Positions 37,201 to 50,676 of a stretch of DNA of 64,000 nt are shown here, piece after piece. The DNA lies in the NCBI GenBank assembly GCA_963682055.1, contig OY821745.1:31183342-31247341 (forward strand), written 5' to 3'. How positions within the stretch are numbered: position 1 is the first letter of the stretch; each line of letters begins with the position of its first letter. A program made the position numbers and the translations under genes. Under the pieces are notes generated by a model. The model was not told where the DNA came from, searched no databases, and saw only the letters and a list, made by a program, of their open reading frames with translations. This stretch comes from Primula veris (lineage: Eukaryota; Streptophyta; Magnoliopsida; Ericales; Primulaceae).

Positions 37201-40200
37201 ACTAGCAATTCCTGTGTATGGGGCTTACAAGGGTGGTTGGAACAAAGACACGTTTGGTTGTTAATCTCAATGTGGCAGATAATGGTATTTCTGTGCTAAC
37301 CAATCAATAGTTCCAAGTGACACATTCCCATAATCCAAATTCTCTTCTGAGAAATCGTTTCAACAATTCAATCAACTAAGTAATTTCTATGGGTTTGAAG
37401 GGAAATACCACATGCATGTATTAAAATTTTCAATAATTCACACTTGAAGCAATGAAACAGTATCATTCCTCCCTAAGTGGTAAATGATTTCACAATTTCG
37501 TCACCCATTCTATAAAATTTCAAACAATTACTATACCAATCAAAATTCTACAAAATCAAACAATTAGTACACCCACCTTTCAGAACTTACAAGTATTGCC
37601 CGACTCTATGCAATTTGAGTCTCATTAACCAACGTATTCCAGCAATTAGTACATAACTATTGCTTTCAAGTGAGTATTTGCGCTAGTGTACAAATTGTTA
37701 GATTTTCTTTAGGTTGGTGCCTAAATTGAGCAAGTTAATATCTTGGTATACCATTTGTTAAATTTTGATTATAATATTTTCATTCCGTCATACTAATGGA
37801 ACCGACAAATACTGTTCAAAAAAATCAGCAACAGCAAAGGAAGACCAACTTACATAAATAAAATTATAAACAAAGAAAGAGAATTCAAAAGGACGAGGAC
37901 CTGTTTGTGTAATGCTTCCATGGCAAGAACTCCTGCTTCAGATTCTTTCGCAGAACTTTTCGCATCTTTAGCTGCTGATAGCGGTTTTCCATAGGTAGCT
38001 TGAAACTGTTAAAGGATATAAATAGTTATCAAACTAAATCTTAGGTTTACTGCCACATCCAAAAAACAAATATTGTCAATCTACACTTTCTACACAAAAG
38101 GCTGCAACTAATTTGTGTGTAAAAATTGACGTGTTTGAGGTTATATTGATTGCGCCAAATGGTGCACCCTAGAATTTCTAGTTTTCGATTATTAAAAAGA
38201 AAATTGAAATCGAAAACTAGAAATTACTATTCTATCACAAATTCAATTACTGATTGTCACTTTGTAATTAAGGGACTCCCCTTTACTTTTTTATTTTTAA
38301 CTTTAGAGCATACATTAACCACTGTTTTAAAAGGCGGCCTAGGTGGTGCCTCCCCTTTACTTTTTTATTTTTATGATATTTTTAAAATTCGAGCATACAT
38401 TAACATGATAATACTATTTACAACATGTATGTTGCATGAAAATCCAAGAAAAACATGTAAAAACATTCAAAAGTCATTTTCCCGCCTAGGCGGTCAGGCG
38501 GCTAGGCGGAACCTATCCGCCTCATCCCCGCCTAGCGCCTTTTGAAACCTTGACATTAACTCATATTTCCTTTTCGATTGTTTCAATTGTAATTACAACT
38601 TATTTAATAACCTTATTAGTCGATGAAACTCCTATGCAATTTACACAATTTGACTCTTCACATTTTGTTCACTTCTTGAAAAATCAAGAGTAACAGAAAA
38701 GTAAAATGCAGAATGCAAGATCAAATGATAATAATAAAATTTCTAGAAACAAGAGAATAATATTTTGATGGTTCACTATAAGATAGAAAAACAATAAATA
38801 AACAAATCACTTAATGCCAATCTTTATGTAGATTTAACTCATTGTTTTACCTATCAATCTTTCTAAAGAAAATCATGATAAACTACCAGAATTCAAAAAA
38901 TACAGTAAAAATGTGATTTTTTCATATAAATCTACACATATTCCTGACTCAAATTCTTCATAAAAAACTAGAACTAGCAATAAAATAAATACGACCACTA
39001 AATAATTACACCACCGCAAACTTAAAAAACAAAGTAGCTTATGTCATTCGACATATTATTTGACACCGTTTCCTAAGCTATCATGATTCCAAATATTTAG
39101 TGTCAGAATATTTGGACACGGGATTTCAAAACTTTGACACTGCTATAATTAGAAATAGCAATCAAGAAAAGAAGCAAACACCTATAAAAGAATCGCCACC
39201 CTTGGTACAATCACCGTTTTTAGCAACAAAGACAATCAAAATCCAGACCACTTTCATAACAAAGACGAGTAAAATCCAGCATCATGTGTATATTACTTTC
39301 TGCAGGAAAGCTTTATTAATTTTTTTTTATAAAATACATATGCGTATATATGACACGTCAAGTGAAAGAATAGCCGTTGTATGAACCAAGTCATCAGTCC
39401 ACCTGGACGAAAAACACATACCTGTCTCTCGGTCCCAAGAAATCCAGGCATTAGAAAGTCAAAGAGAGACCACAGGTCCAACACATTGTTCTGTAACATC
39501 AAAACATTGTTGGTTAAAACCATTTTTACAACCCTTATCCAATCGATCAATGTAAAAAGTTGTAACTAATTTCAACCTGTATTGGTGTCCCACTAAGTAT
39601 GAGGCGGTGCTGGGCCTTCAACTGTTTCACAGCAAATGCAATCTTAGATTTTGCATTCTTAATTACCTGACCTTCATCTAATATACAAAAGTTCCATGAT
39701 AGTTGTCCGAGAAAATCAACGTCTTTACGTACAACATCATATGATGTAATAATAACGTTATGCTGATCAAATTGATTTCGTAGTGAGATTCTCTCCTGAG
39801 CAGAACCGGTATATTGGAGTGTCGTTACTATAGAGGCATCAATGAACTTTTCTATCTCGTAATCCCAATGGCCCACAAGAGTTGAAGGGCAAATGATTAA
39901 AGACATCTGAGGATTATTTCCACTGTTTATAGCACGATACTCTGCTATATCAGATGCAACAATAGCCGAGGCTTGTAGTGTTTTACCAAGGCCCATATCA
40001 TCGCACAAAATTCCATGTAAGTTGAATCTTTTCAAAAAGGCCAACCAGTTGATACCTTCCTGTTGGTACCTGGACACACCAAATGAGGAATGCAATTAAG
40101 TAATTATATAAGATTTATGTATGTATGTATGCATGTATGTATGTACAAAAGTAAAACCTATGTTGCACAGATACCGGTACAGATGCGCGGATACTGAATT

Positions 40201-43200
40201 TATGAAAATATAGGATACAATATCGCTGGGATACGTAATCTTTAAAAATAAATATATATATATATATGCACACATATACATATACATACATATACAAACA
40301 TATATATATACACTATACATACTTTATGAAAAGGAGCTAGAAAATAAACGTCCCAAAATAGCTTATAGATTTACACTTGGTACCTGAAACATTAGTTGCA
40401 ACATATGAGTTCACCCTAGTGTAAAATTGTATGTATGTTGATCTAGTTCTGGATACTACTTACAAGGGAGCATGATATATACATACAATCTATTGTGTTA
40501 TAACATGGAGTATATAACTCAACACTTCTATAAGCTGTATAATTCTTCCCCCAATTTTCCAAATAATATCATTTTTTACCCAACGTATCCAAAAATCATA
40601 TCGGTGTGGTATCCGATTGGTCAACAGCTCAAACACTTGTATGTATGTTGATCTTAGTTCTGGATACTACTTACGAGGATGTAAGGCATTTACCTATGTA
40701 TTGTGTTATAACATATACTCTGTATGACTCAACACTTCATAAGCTGTATATTTTGCCCCCAAATTTTCCTAAATAATATCATTTTTACCCCCAACGTATC
40801 CAAAAGTCGTATCGGAGCGGTATCCAAATGGTCAACAGCTCAAAATAGTCAACGATTCTTAAACATGCATATTGACACGCGATCCTCATATCCCCGATTT
40901 ATCAATGTCTTATCCGTGTCCAATAATTCCAAAAAAGTAATTGATTATCCGTGCTACAGAGTAAAAGTATTGACAAGGAAGTAAATGCATAAAAAAGAAG
41001 GAAGTGTATGTATAAAAAAGAAGGAAGTATATGCATAAAAAAGCACAATCCCACCATTCTATAAACAAGATCAAAGCCATGCAAATCCTATTTCATCATG
41101 CTATTAGCAATATATGGCCTAATAAGCATTGTTCTTAGAAAGACTTGTAAAAGCATGTTGCATAAGAGGAAATAACAGAAACAGCCACCAATGTTTGGGT
41201 AATTAAAGAATCATCCCCTTGTCTTGACGAACAGCAAGTCAGATCCAAGACAGATAAAAAAAGATATTTTTGATGTATTTTTTTTTTTAAAAACGGCACA
41301 TCTAAGGTTTGGGTATGCAGACTAAAAATTTGCTAAGTAAATTTCATATTCAGTCCCTAAAATCTAAATTATAGGCTATTCCAATTTTTCGCCATACCTC
41401 AAGTATTATAACCATTTTGCCAGCAAACTTTATGCATTGTGCACCTTTAGTCCCTAAGTCTAACGCCATCAGATGTAAGGGACCTTTTGTATTTTAGACT
41501 TCAATTGCTACCATTTTTGTGCTCTCACTTCTATATCTATTACCAAAACCTTAGGTTGGTCCCCATTTAATTACTGAACTGTAACTTGTTGACATTGACT
41601 CCTAATTTGAACTTTTTAAGATCAACTAGATAGGCAATGATGCTCAGCTGAATGGATATGTCTTCATCATTAATGACTAGCAGGTAAAATATCATATTAG
41701 GTAAAACCGAATCTTCAATTCTTTTTTTAAAAAGAACATTGTGAGGAAGCTAGCAATTTTAATAAGGCCAAGCATTGTGATCAAGTTGATTTCATATTCG
41801 TATTTCTTCATTAGTGGAGCTTGTGATTAGGATAAAAGAGTAAAATAATAAATCCGCTAATCAAAATCGGACTAGACATGAAATTTGAAAATAAATGAAA
41901 AAAAAGGAATTCTAAGAGAAATCCAAATACTTGCATAAGATTACTAAGATGGACAGCTAAAGACTTACTTCCTGAGAGTGACTTTCAAGTCAATGGAGAG
42001 CTTGTAATCATCTATGTGAGAGTTATCAACGAGCTGCTCTAAAAACTGTGCGTCTTCCTCACTCTTCGACAACTCATCACTTAGTTTTAGAGGGGGAGGG
42101 AGATTACGTGCCAGGGGAAGAAGCGGCACAAGTGCAGCAAAACTATGTGTGACACTTTGTCTAACAGAGGTATCTGAATCACTCATACACCTCAACAATG
42201 GAACAACTAACAAAGGAGCATAAGGGACAAGCTCTACACCCAAACCTTGAACAAGAAGACTAACAAGCATCCCAGCGCCTTGTCTGGCATGTACACAAGT
42301 CAAATCACCTAACATAGGAATGGCATTTCCAAATGTTAAATTTAAATAGAATAGCATATGCTGAGATATGTTATATTATAGGGAAAAATGCAAGTAACCC
42401 ACATTTGCTATGGAAAATTTAAAAGTAACCCCCATGTACTTCCGATTTTCCGTTAATCAATAATTTATGTGCACAGACATTAACAAAAAACACATGGAAA
42501 TAAACTTTGTAAAAAAACGGAGTAGAGAATTCGAAGTTAACCGTTTTAAAGTTGGATATGTAGATTAATTGCAAAAGATAAATAGTAAAGAGGGAAGGAG
42601 AGAGGAGAGAGAGGGAGGGTCCGATGGGGTGTACAAATCAAGTACATTGATGTTATATGAAAATGAGACAAAACACATGTAGGTTAGTTTCATGTACCTA
42701 ACATAGGGATGACATTTTCAATAACAGCACCCATTATGTCGATTGTCATTGACTTAGCCATTGAGGTGATACATCTTGATGCACCCAATCTTACAGCAAT
42801 ATGAGTGTGCCGAACACATCGGAAAATGCACGGTAAGAGAGTGAGCAATTTTGGCCTTAAGTTCTCATCCAGCATAGGTCCAAGGGAACGCACCACCTGC
42901 CAATTATCACTGATAATCTTTAGTACAAATGAACAAGTGGAGATCAATCATTTTTAGAGAATGAGCATTAACAACAGAAATGTTAAAGACACGTCTCTCC
43001 AATATCCTAAACATGAGTAGTTACAAGCTTTAGAGATAATTATCCCTCAAGGATGTATGCTTTTTTAACTGACAAAAACAAACGGACGGAAAAATTAGAG
43101 TTTAATCACTTAGATAAAATAGAAAATAGAGAGTAATCACTCAAATGAAATAAACAATCTTATAACTGTGAATGAGTAACTTGAAAACAAGATTAATCTT

Positions 43201-46200
43201 GTATAAAACCTGAACGTCCTACCTTATAAATTATAATGATTAATGAGAGATAAATAGCAAGCTTTTCCACGACTTACAACTAACATATAATGTTAAGTAA
43301 TTAATGTGCACTAAATTTTAAAATTAAAGAATTCTAGCACTACAGACAAAAACCTGAAAATAGATAAAAGGGTCAATTTCATTTTTTAATTCCTAAATAG
43401 TCTTTTCCCCACTTTTATGATTATACAATTTCTTCAACAGTTTTAAACTTCACAAATGTGTAAGGAGAAGTAACTACAGCTGTATTTCAAAAAAAAAAAG
43501 ACTCAAGGGAAGAGAAGGAGAATATAAACACAATCCTAGAAAACCATGCTGCCAGCTGTAGATACTTCTCCTTACAAATACACCGAGGAAAAGAACATAA
43601 AACTTTGAAATACAGGAATAGTGGAAAAACCTGAATATTGTTGATCAAAGTTTGAGGATCCTTAACAGCTTCAATAACAAGACTTAATCGTGCTTCCTCT
43701 TCTGATGAGAGTGAATCAAGGTTAACAGGTTTGAGTACCTCAGTGAGGCAATCCCAGATCTTAGGAAGTTTATCAAACAAAGAAGCACCAAATTTTTTAC
43801 ATAAGTGCATAAGAGCAAGTTCAGAACCTCGTCTGCTAACAAACCCCTCGACCCTCGAAATATCCTCCGAAGAAACTTGCGTCTGAGCCTTCGACTTCTG
43901 CTTATTTGCATTACTTCCAGAAATTAGCAGATCCTGAGCATCAATATTATCTACGGAGCTCAAGGCCAAAGCTTGTGGTGTCTCAGATGGATCAGCACAT
44001 GTTAAATTACATAGGTTTTTAAGTAATTTATCATTCGGACTAGGCTTACGAGCAATACAATGAAACACAAGCTCCGCAAGTGCTTCAGCCGCCTTGTTTT
44101 GTAACATTTCCTCCTTGAAAACAAAATAAAATTTCTTCAGGATTATAAAGTTGCAAAGTAATTTTCCAATATGTACACCTACCGACAATTTCTTGTAATT
44201 AGTACATTAACCAAATGCTCAAACAATACCCTCCCGTAATCTGCATAAAGGTTAGCTTAGAGGTGAGGTTTTCTGTTAATTTAGACGGGCGTATACCCCG
44301 ACAGATCTATTTTATTTACATTTAATTAGTGTACCTGACCTAAAGAAATGATAGGTTGGTGTCGAAACTTCATGATAGGTCCGTGTACAGGACAGTCAAG
44401 GCTCAAAATAAGAGAAAAAAGCGAAGCGTGTTACCTTTTCTCTCTTAATAGAAGCCATTAAAGGCAATATGATGGGGTTAAGTTTTGCAGGAAGTTCTGA
44501 CATCCAAACAACTGCAGCAGCTACTAAAGAAGAGACAGCAACGTGCAAATTACCCTGCAAAATGTTCAGAAATTTGAGATCCAAACTGTAACTACGACGA
44601 AAAAGAAAGGACTTGCATGCAAGAAACAATGGCAAAAAAAAAGCACAACAAAAAAATAAGGTAAAATGAAAATAACAATAGGAATTATTTGCAATCAAGC
44701 CCCCAAGAATAATATAAATTTGTGCCAGTTGACCCATATTGGATTAAAAAAATCTCTTGAAATATGTTGTGTTATAATTTATGCATAAAAGGGGAAAAAG
44801 TCCCATGGAGCAGTTTTTGCACCCAAAAAAGTTCTGCCAGGAATACTGCCTTTTTAAAAAATATGGTGGCAAACATATTTGACCGCCTACACAGCACAAA
44901 TATCGACAATTTACATTGATTAAAAGAAATATATCCAATATGGACCACAGCGCACTAAGTTATGAGGGTAATGGCAAAAAGGTTAAAATAGCAAAGAGGA
45001 AGTATATGAGGGTAATTTGCAAAGCACTCAATAGTACTTGAGGGTTATTATGCAGTTCAAACAAAAATAGAGTTAAGAGTAGTCTACATGTGAGCCACAG
45101 GAAACACAGTTGCAATTAAATTATCTTCAACACACCTGAACACATTTTAAATAGCCTGCAGTTCCCAACATTCTTTGCTTAAGTAATTCCGCCTCATCTC
45201 CAGTATTCCCTCTCACAGATTCTTCACCAGAAACGTCACATTTTAGCACCGGAAATTTTGAGGCAAAAGCGATTGCATCATCAGCACTGGCAGTTTGTGG
45301 GTCAAATTTAGAATTTAATAAAAATTCACTGAACAAGCCAGAAGACTCAACACCAGACATTAGCTGACCAGCTTCGTTGTGCAGTTTAGCATATGTCTTT
45401 GAAAGTTCGGAATAAGGTTGTCGGGAATTTTTTGTAGGATATGCAGGATCAGTGCATCCTAGCAAATCTAACAACCAATTCTTGAAATCGTTCGACAAAA
45501 TAGGGATTATATCTGTGTTCTCAGAACAGTCCCTGGATCGATTTTCTTTAAACCAAGATATAAGAATCATAGAAGCCACCTGATACAGTAAGCAAGATAT
45601 CCAAAAGATAATTAAAACTACTGATGAGTGATGACTACATATGTCTAACTACTGTAAATTCAAACTCGGTATTCACTTACATAAGCTTAGGGCCTGACTA
45701 AAATTTGTTATCATAATCAAAACTTGATCTTACATCATGAAAAACACGTCAGTGTCAAAGAATATGTTGTTAGTTCAGTTCGTCTTGTTTTTGACCTTGT
45801 AAGAGGTCTGCAGTACAAAGCTGCACACCTTGAACATGAAACCTAATATCAGCTTTTATCAGTTAGTACACCACATTATTAAACTTTACAATGTATACAC
45901 AAATCTGCACCGAATAAAACAATTAGTTACCGGCATTACAATTTAAAACTCAAAAGCACTAGGCATGTATTAATTAATCAGTTGCAATAATTATTGTTCG
46001 ATTTTGTGTGCAATGGTATCCAAATTGTGAATTTATATAGGTTGGTGCACCAATTTTTAAAAGCTGATAGTTTCGTGTAGAATATCGATGTATTCTACAA
46101 CAAGAATGTTTTAAGCTGTTCCAGACGAAAATTTTAAATATATTTCGCAACCATTGAAAGGAAGAGACGAGCAAATTACCTGACGTTGAACTCCAGATAG

Positions 46201-49200
46201 AGACGTGAGTGCTCTCCATAAAGGATCAAGTACATGTGAGCAAGCTTGTATCTTGGAAGCCAAGATCCCCAAGGCTGTCGATGTTACCACTCGTGTATGT
46301 GTCACTGACATTTCTGCATCAGCACCAACAACTATCCTTACAGTGTTTGTGTATGTATCTCCACCACCAACCCTCTCAGGTACTAAATTACTAATAGCTT
46401 GCAAGGAAGAAGAAGAAGAATCGTTCTCGAGTTTAAATGCTCGTAATTTAGCTGCTGCTTTAAAATGACTCTTACGTGGAAGAGCAACAGGCCAAAACAT
46501 CTTTGAAACGTCTAAAGATGAACCATATGGAGTACCTGCCAGCTCCACCCACCAGCTTATATACAACTTTGCCGCACCTTCCAAATCTTCCACTGGGCAC
46601 TAATAAATGTAAAAATAAAGGGACAAACAAATATCAGTATAAAAAATACAATACTCAGCTAAATATAATGAGCAGATTTTTCTGCATACTCGCATATACC
46701 ATATGGCATACCGAACCGGATACAATTCGTGTGGGATCCGGTTGGATTAGCGTTGGATGTGTAACGAAAATTGGCTACACATTGAGACACAACATGATTG
46801 GATATGCAATTCAAGCATAGTAAATGCAAATAACCCCCTTGTACTATCTAAGTTTGGCAATTTACCCATACAACAAACCTTAGATCAAATAACTTTGAAC
46901 TAGGTCCGTAAAACTGTTTTTTTTTTTCCTTTAACCTCTATTTTATTTGTGAATGTATTGACAAAATGCATGTATCCAAAACAAATTACGGAAAGAAGAG
47001 CTACGCTGTTTTATAATTAAACATGGGGTTGATTGCAAAAGTTAGTGAGAGATAATGGAAAGCATCTGAAGCACATAGGGGTTGTTTGCAACACAACCAC
47101 AGTACATGGGAATTATTTACATTTTACCCTATTAAAACTGATAAGTCATGCATGATATTGCCTTGACCTGAAGGAGGAGTCTCCAAACCCTCTCCGAGCA
47201 TATCAATATATCCTTATTTGATTCCAAAAGCAAGTTCTGGAAAACAATCCTCAGTGTATCACCTAAAATAAAAGAAGGCCAAAGACAAGTACATGTAGAC
47301 TCGCTCCTTTTGATACCAGCTTCAAGCAGTCGTTCCTGCATGCAATAGAAGTTCTAAGTTACTTAAGTAAAAAAGAGCCAAAGAACCCAAAAACTGCGTA
47401 AGATACAGGGTTGCTCATAACGTTAAGTGCAAAAAAAGCGCCAAGTCCCAAAGATGTTAACTACTTTTTCATTTTTGATTAATCTCCCAGATTTCTTATT
47501 ATTCTGAGGTAATAAGCATGTTAAGCATTCCTTCTGGGTGTGAGTAGCTCACGGAAACTCACTGATTTTACAACTGTGTGCAAAGTTTTTTATTAGTGAT
47601 ACTTCCATCGATAAAGAAAGCAAATGAGCGGAAGGGGCACCTTAAACAATAAAGAAAGAGAGTATAATGTAAAAAGGAGGCTATAACTAGAAAGATACAG
47701 CTTAGCAAAGCAGCAAAAATAAACATGACAAAAGACTAGGCCAATCACAAGCAAGCTAAAGGTTAAATAAATAATCAGGAAAAAAGAAATAAAAATCGTT
47801 GTCTAAATAGCTAACATACTTATACAACAGATAACAGTCGTAAAAGAGTCTAACAGAGAGAAAATATTAAGCGAATAAGCTTACTAGAGTGCGGATAGCT
47901 GAAAATCGAACTGATGTAATGTTATGCCTCATAAATGGCCATAAACGTGGTGCCAATGCTGATAATACATAGGGATTTTCCTGAGTAGCTACTCCTCCAA
48001 TATCATCAATGCCAACCATTTCATTTAAATCAAATTCCATCGTTTCTTTAGAATCATTTTTTCCAGACATTTTAGGTATCATCTCCTCCTGAGAATATAT
48101 TTCTGCCAATAGATTCATAACACTGCAATAATAATTCAACCATTAGAGAGCAACAATAAAGTAAATTTAAGACTGCCAAAAATATAAGACTAGTCAACAA
48201 ATAATAACTAAAAAAAGAATAAGATGTAAATAGTTGTTATATTGACAATAGATTAAGTACTTGTTCTTACAGAAAAATAATAATATAATGCAGTACCACT
48301 ACATCAGAATGAGGTAATACAACATAAAGGAAATAAATAAAATATCTTCTACAATTAAGTGAAGATGTTTAGCAGGATCAAGCAACCATTTCCTTTTTTT
48401 GTCTTCCTTAGCTCTACTGGTTTAAAGTAAGAAGATGCTGTAGTTCATTTCTCGTCTATCTGATTCACAATATTAAGCCAAACACACAAATCTCATAAGA
48501 GTGCACTTTTATGCGGTCACTTCACATGAGATATATTAGCAGATCACACAATATCAGTATTTTGTGGCATGATAAGTGGTTTGGATGTGTTGGGACATGC
48601 AATATTTGTCTTGCTTCTCATTTTTCAATTATTTATTTGGGGATTATGGGTCTAGTCATCAAGAACTATAATAGGAAGTTATTTTACAAGAAGATACAGT
48701 TTCTCGATTAAAGAATGTTCATTTCATCTGTTGAGAACTTTTTTACAAAAGAAAGAAAAAATGGGAGACTTTCTTCCGGGGAGGATAACTTGGGAAGGAA
48801 ACAGAAGAGTTCAAGAACTGTAGTAGTGAATCGCAGGGAGCGGTGCCCTCCATTTTGTTACTATTCTGGATTAAACCATTATTTGGCTATCCAAACAAGA
48901 CCATTGACTATTCTAACAAACTTGGACTTCTCTATTTTATATCCCAACTATACTTTTTTTCTAATAGTCAAATTATTTAAGAAAAGGACGTGGTAAAAGT
49001 AACAAGGCAAATTGGGGCAAGTTATAACAAGTAAAAGATGGAGATTACGACTACAAAAGTAACTTCGATATTTCAAGTCCTAGTAAGCCTGGAAAGTTGT
49101 GTAAAGGTTACACACTGCCAAAAGGTAAAGAGTTACAAGCGTTTAATTTGTGATTCTTAATGCATCCTAAATATTACCTACTGAGATCTGATAAGCTGAC

Positions 49201-50636
49201 TAAGAAACAATAAAAACTGTGTTTCAACCCATTAGGAATAGATTGGTAAGCAAGAAACCTCACTCTAAAATAGGATGTGATGGGTTGAATTCCACCCAGG
49301 GGTAGAGGTGGGATTTGGGATAACCAAATATCCTTTTATTAAAAATAAGAATAAATAATAATTAATACATATAACATTGTGTTTTGGTACCTGCTAGTTG
49401 AAGGACTTAAATCATCGAGGTCAAGCAAAATATCCCAGAGTAGCATAACAATAGAATGCAATGTTTGACCTTTCAAAGAAACAATGGCAGGTGCAGTAGG
49501 TATGAGCGCATCAGCGGCCACTGCTCTGACATCATCGTCAGGATCCTCAAGCCCTGCTTTGCATGCAGGGAGAACATGCACAAGCAAGTCACATAGCATT
49601 TCCTGGTCCCATCAACACATATACATAAGTGGAAATACAGATACGTACAGAGTATACAAAAAGAATATGGCAAAATCAGGAGGTTCTTAGAGATGATGTC
49701 CTTTCGTTTCTTCAACAACTTCCTGTAGGCGTCATCTCTTATATATAAGTAAAGTGTGTTAATCATTTGGTGTAGGGCTTAAGGGTTTAATATTTCCTCC
49801 ATACACCTTACGTAGATATATGTATATATACTATATATAACAAAATAGGAGAAGGATCAACCCGCACAATAAACAACACCTAAAACCACACAAGATCTCA
49901 ATCATTCATTTGAACGGTTGAAATTAAAAGTTTTCAAAATAATGCATGAGCATAACACATAATCAACGCCTTCTCTTCAACATGAAAGTGCATGATCACG
50001 ATCTGACCACGGGCCGTCTTCATAAGCTGGCGACAAAAGGAGTAGTTGAACGTGCTTGATTTGTCTATCGGGTTGATGAAGGTAAAATCAGGGCTGAGGA
50101 AGGGGTAGTGTTTTTACGGTCTTTGAAACTAGGAAATTAATTTCACTTACATATTTAACAGATTTAGATGGATTATCCAGTAATCAAACTTTAGGCTTAT
50201 ATAGTAAAATAGGTTTCCTACTCCTAAACCAGTAATACATTACAAAACTCGAATTTATTTCATCAATTCATTATAATTACTTTTCATAAAGAATAATAGC
50301 GCAATTTGGAATTTGTACGTAGAATAAGGATTGTGGGGGCGGAAAGGAAGTTATCTGTGGTGTGTTGGTTGAGATGTGAGCACCAGATAGAAGGTCTGAC
50401 TTGTGAGAAGGAGACTAAATTATTAGGTGTATGGATTTTTTTGAGTTATTTTAATTTTTCAATCTTAACCGTTGTTTTGAAAAGTATTGAGGGCTGAGAT
50501 TTAGTGTGGTTTTAAAGTGTTGTTTATTGTGTAGTTTGATCCTTTTCCATATTATATATGTGTGTATATATATGTATGTATATATATATATATTTTTGTA
50601 TGTGTATATATTTTTGTGTATATATTTATATGTATA

Positions 50637-50676
<40 letters not shown>

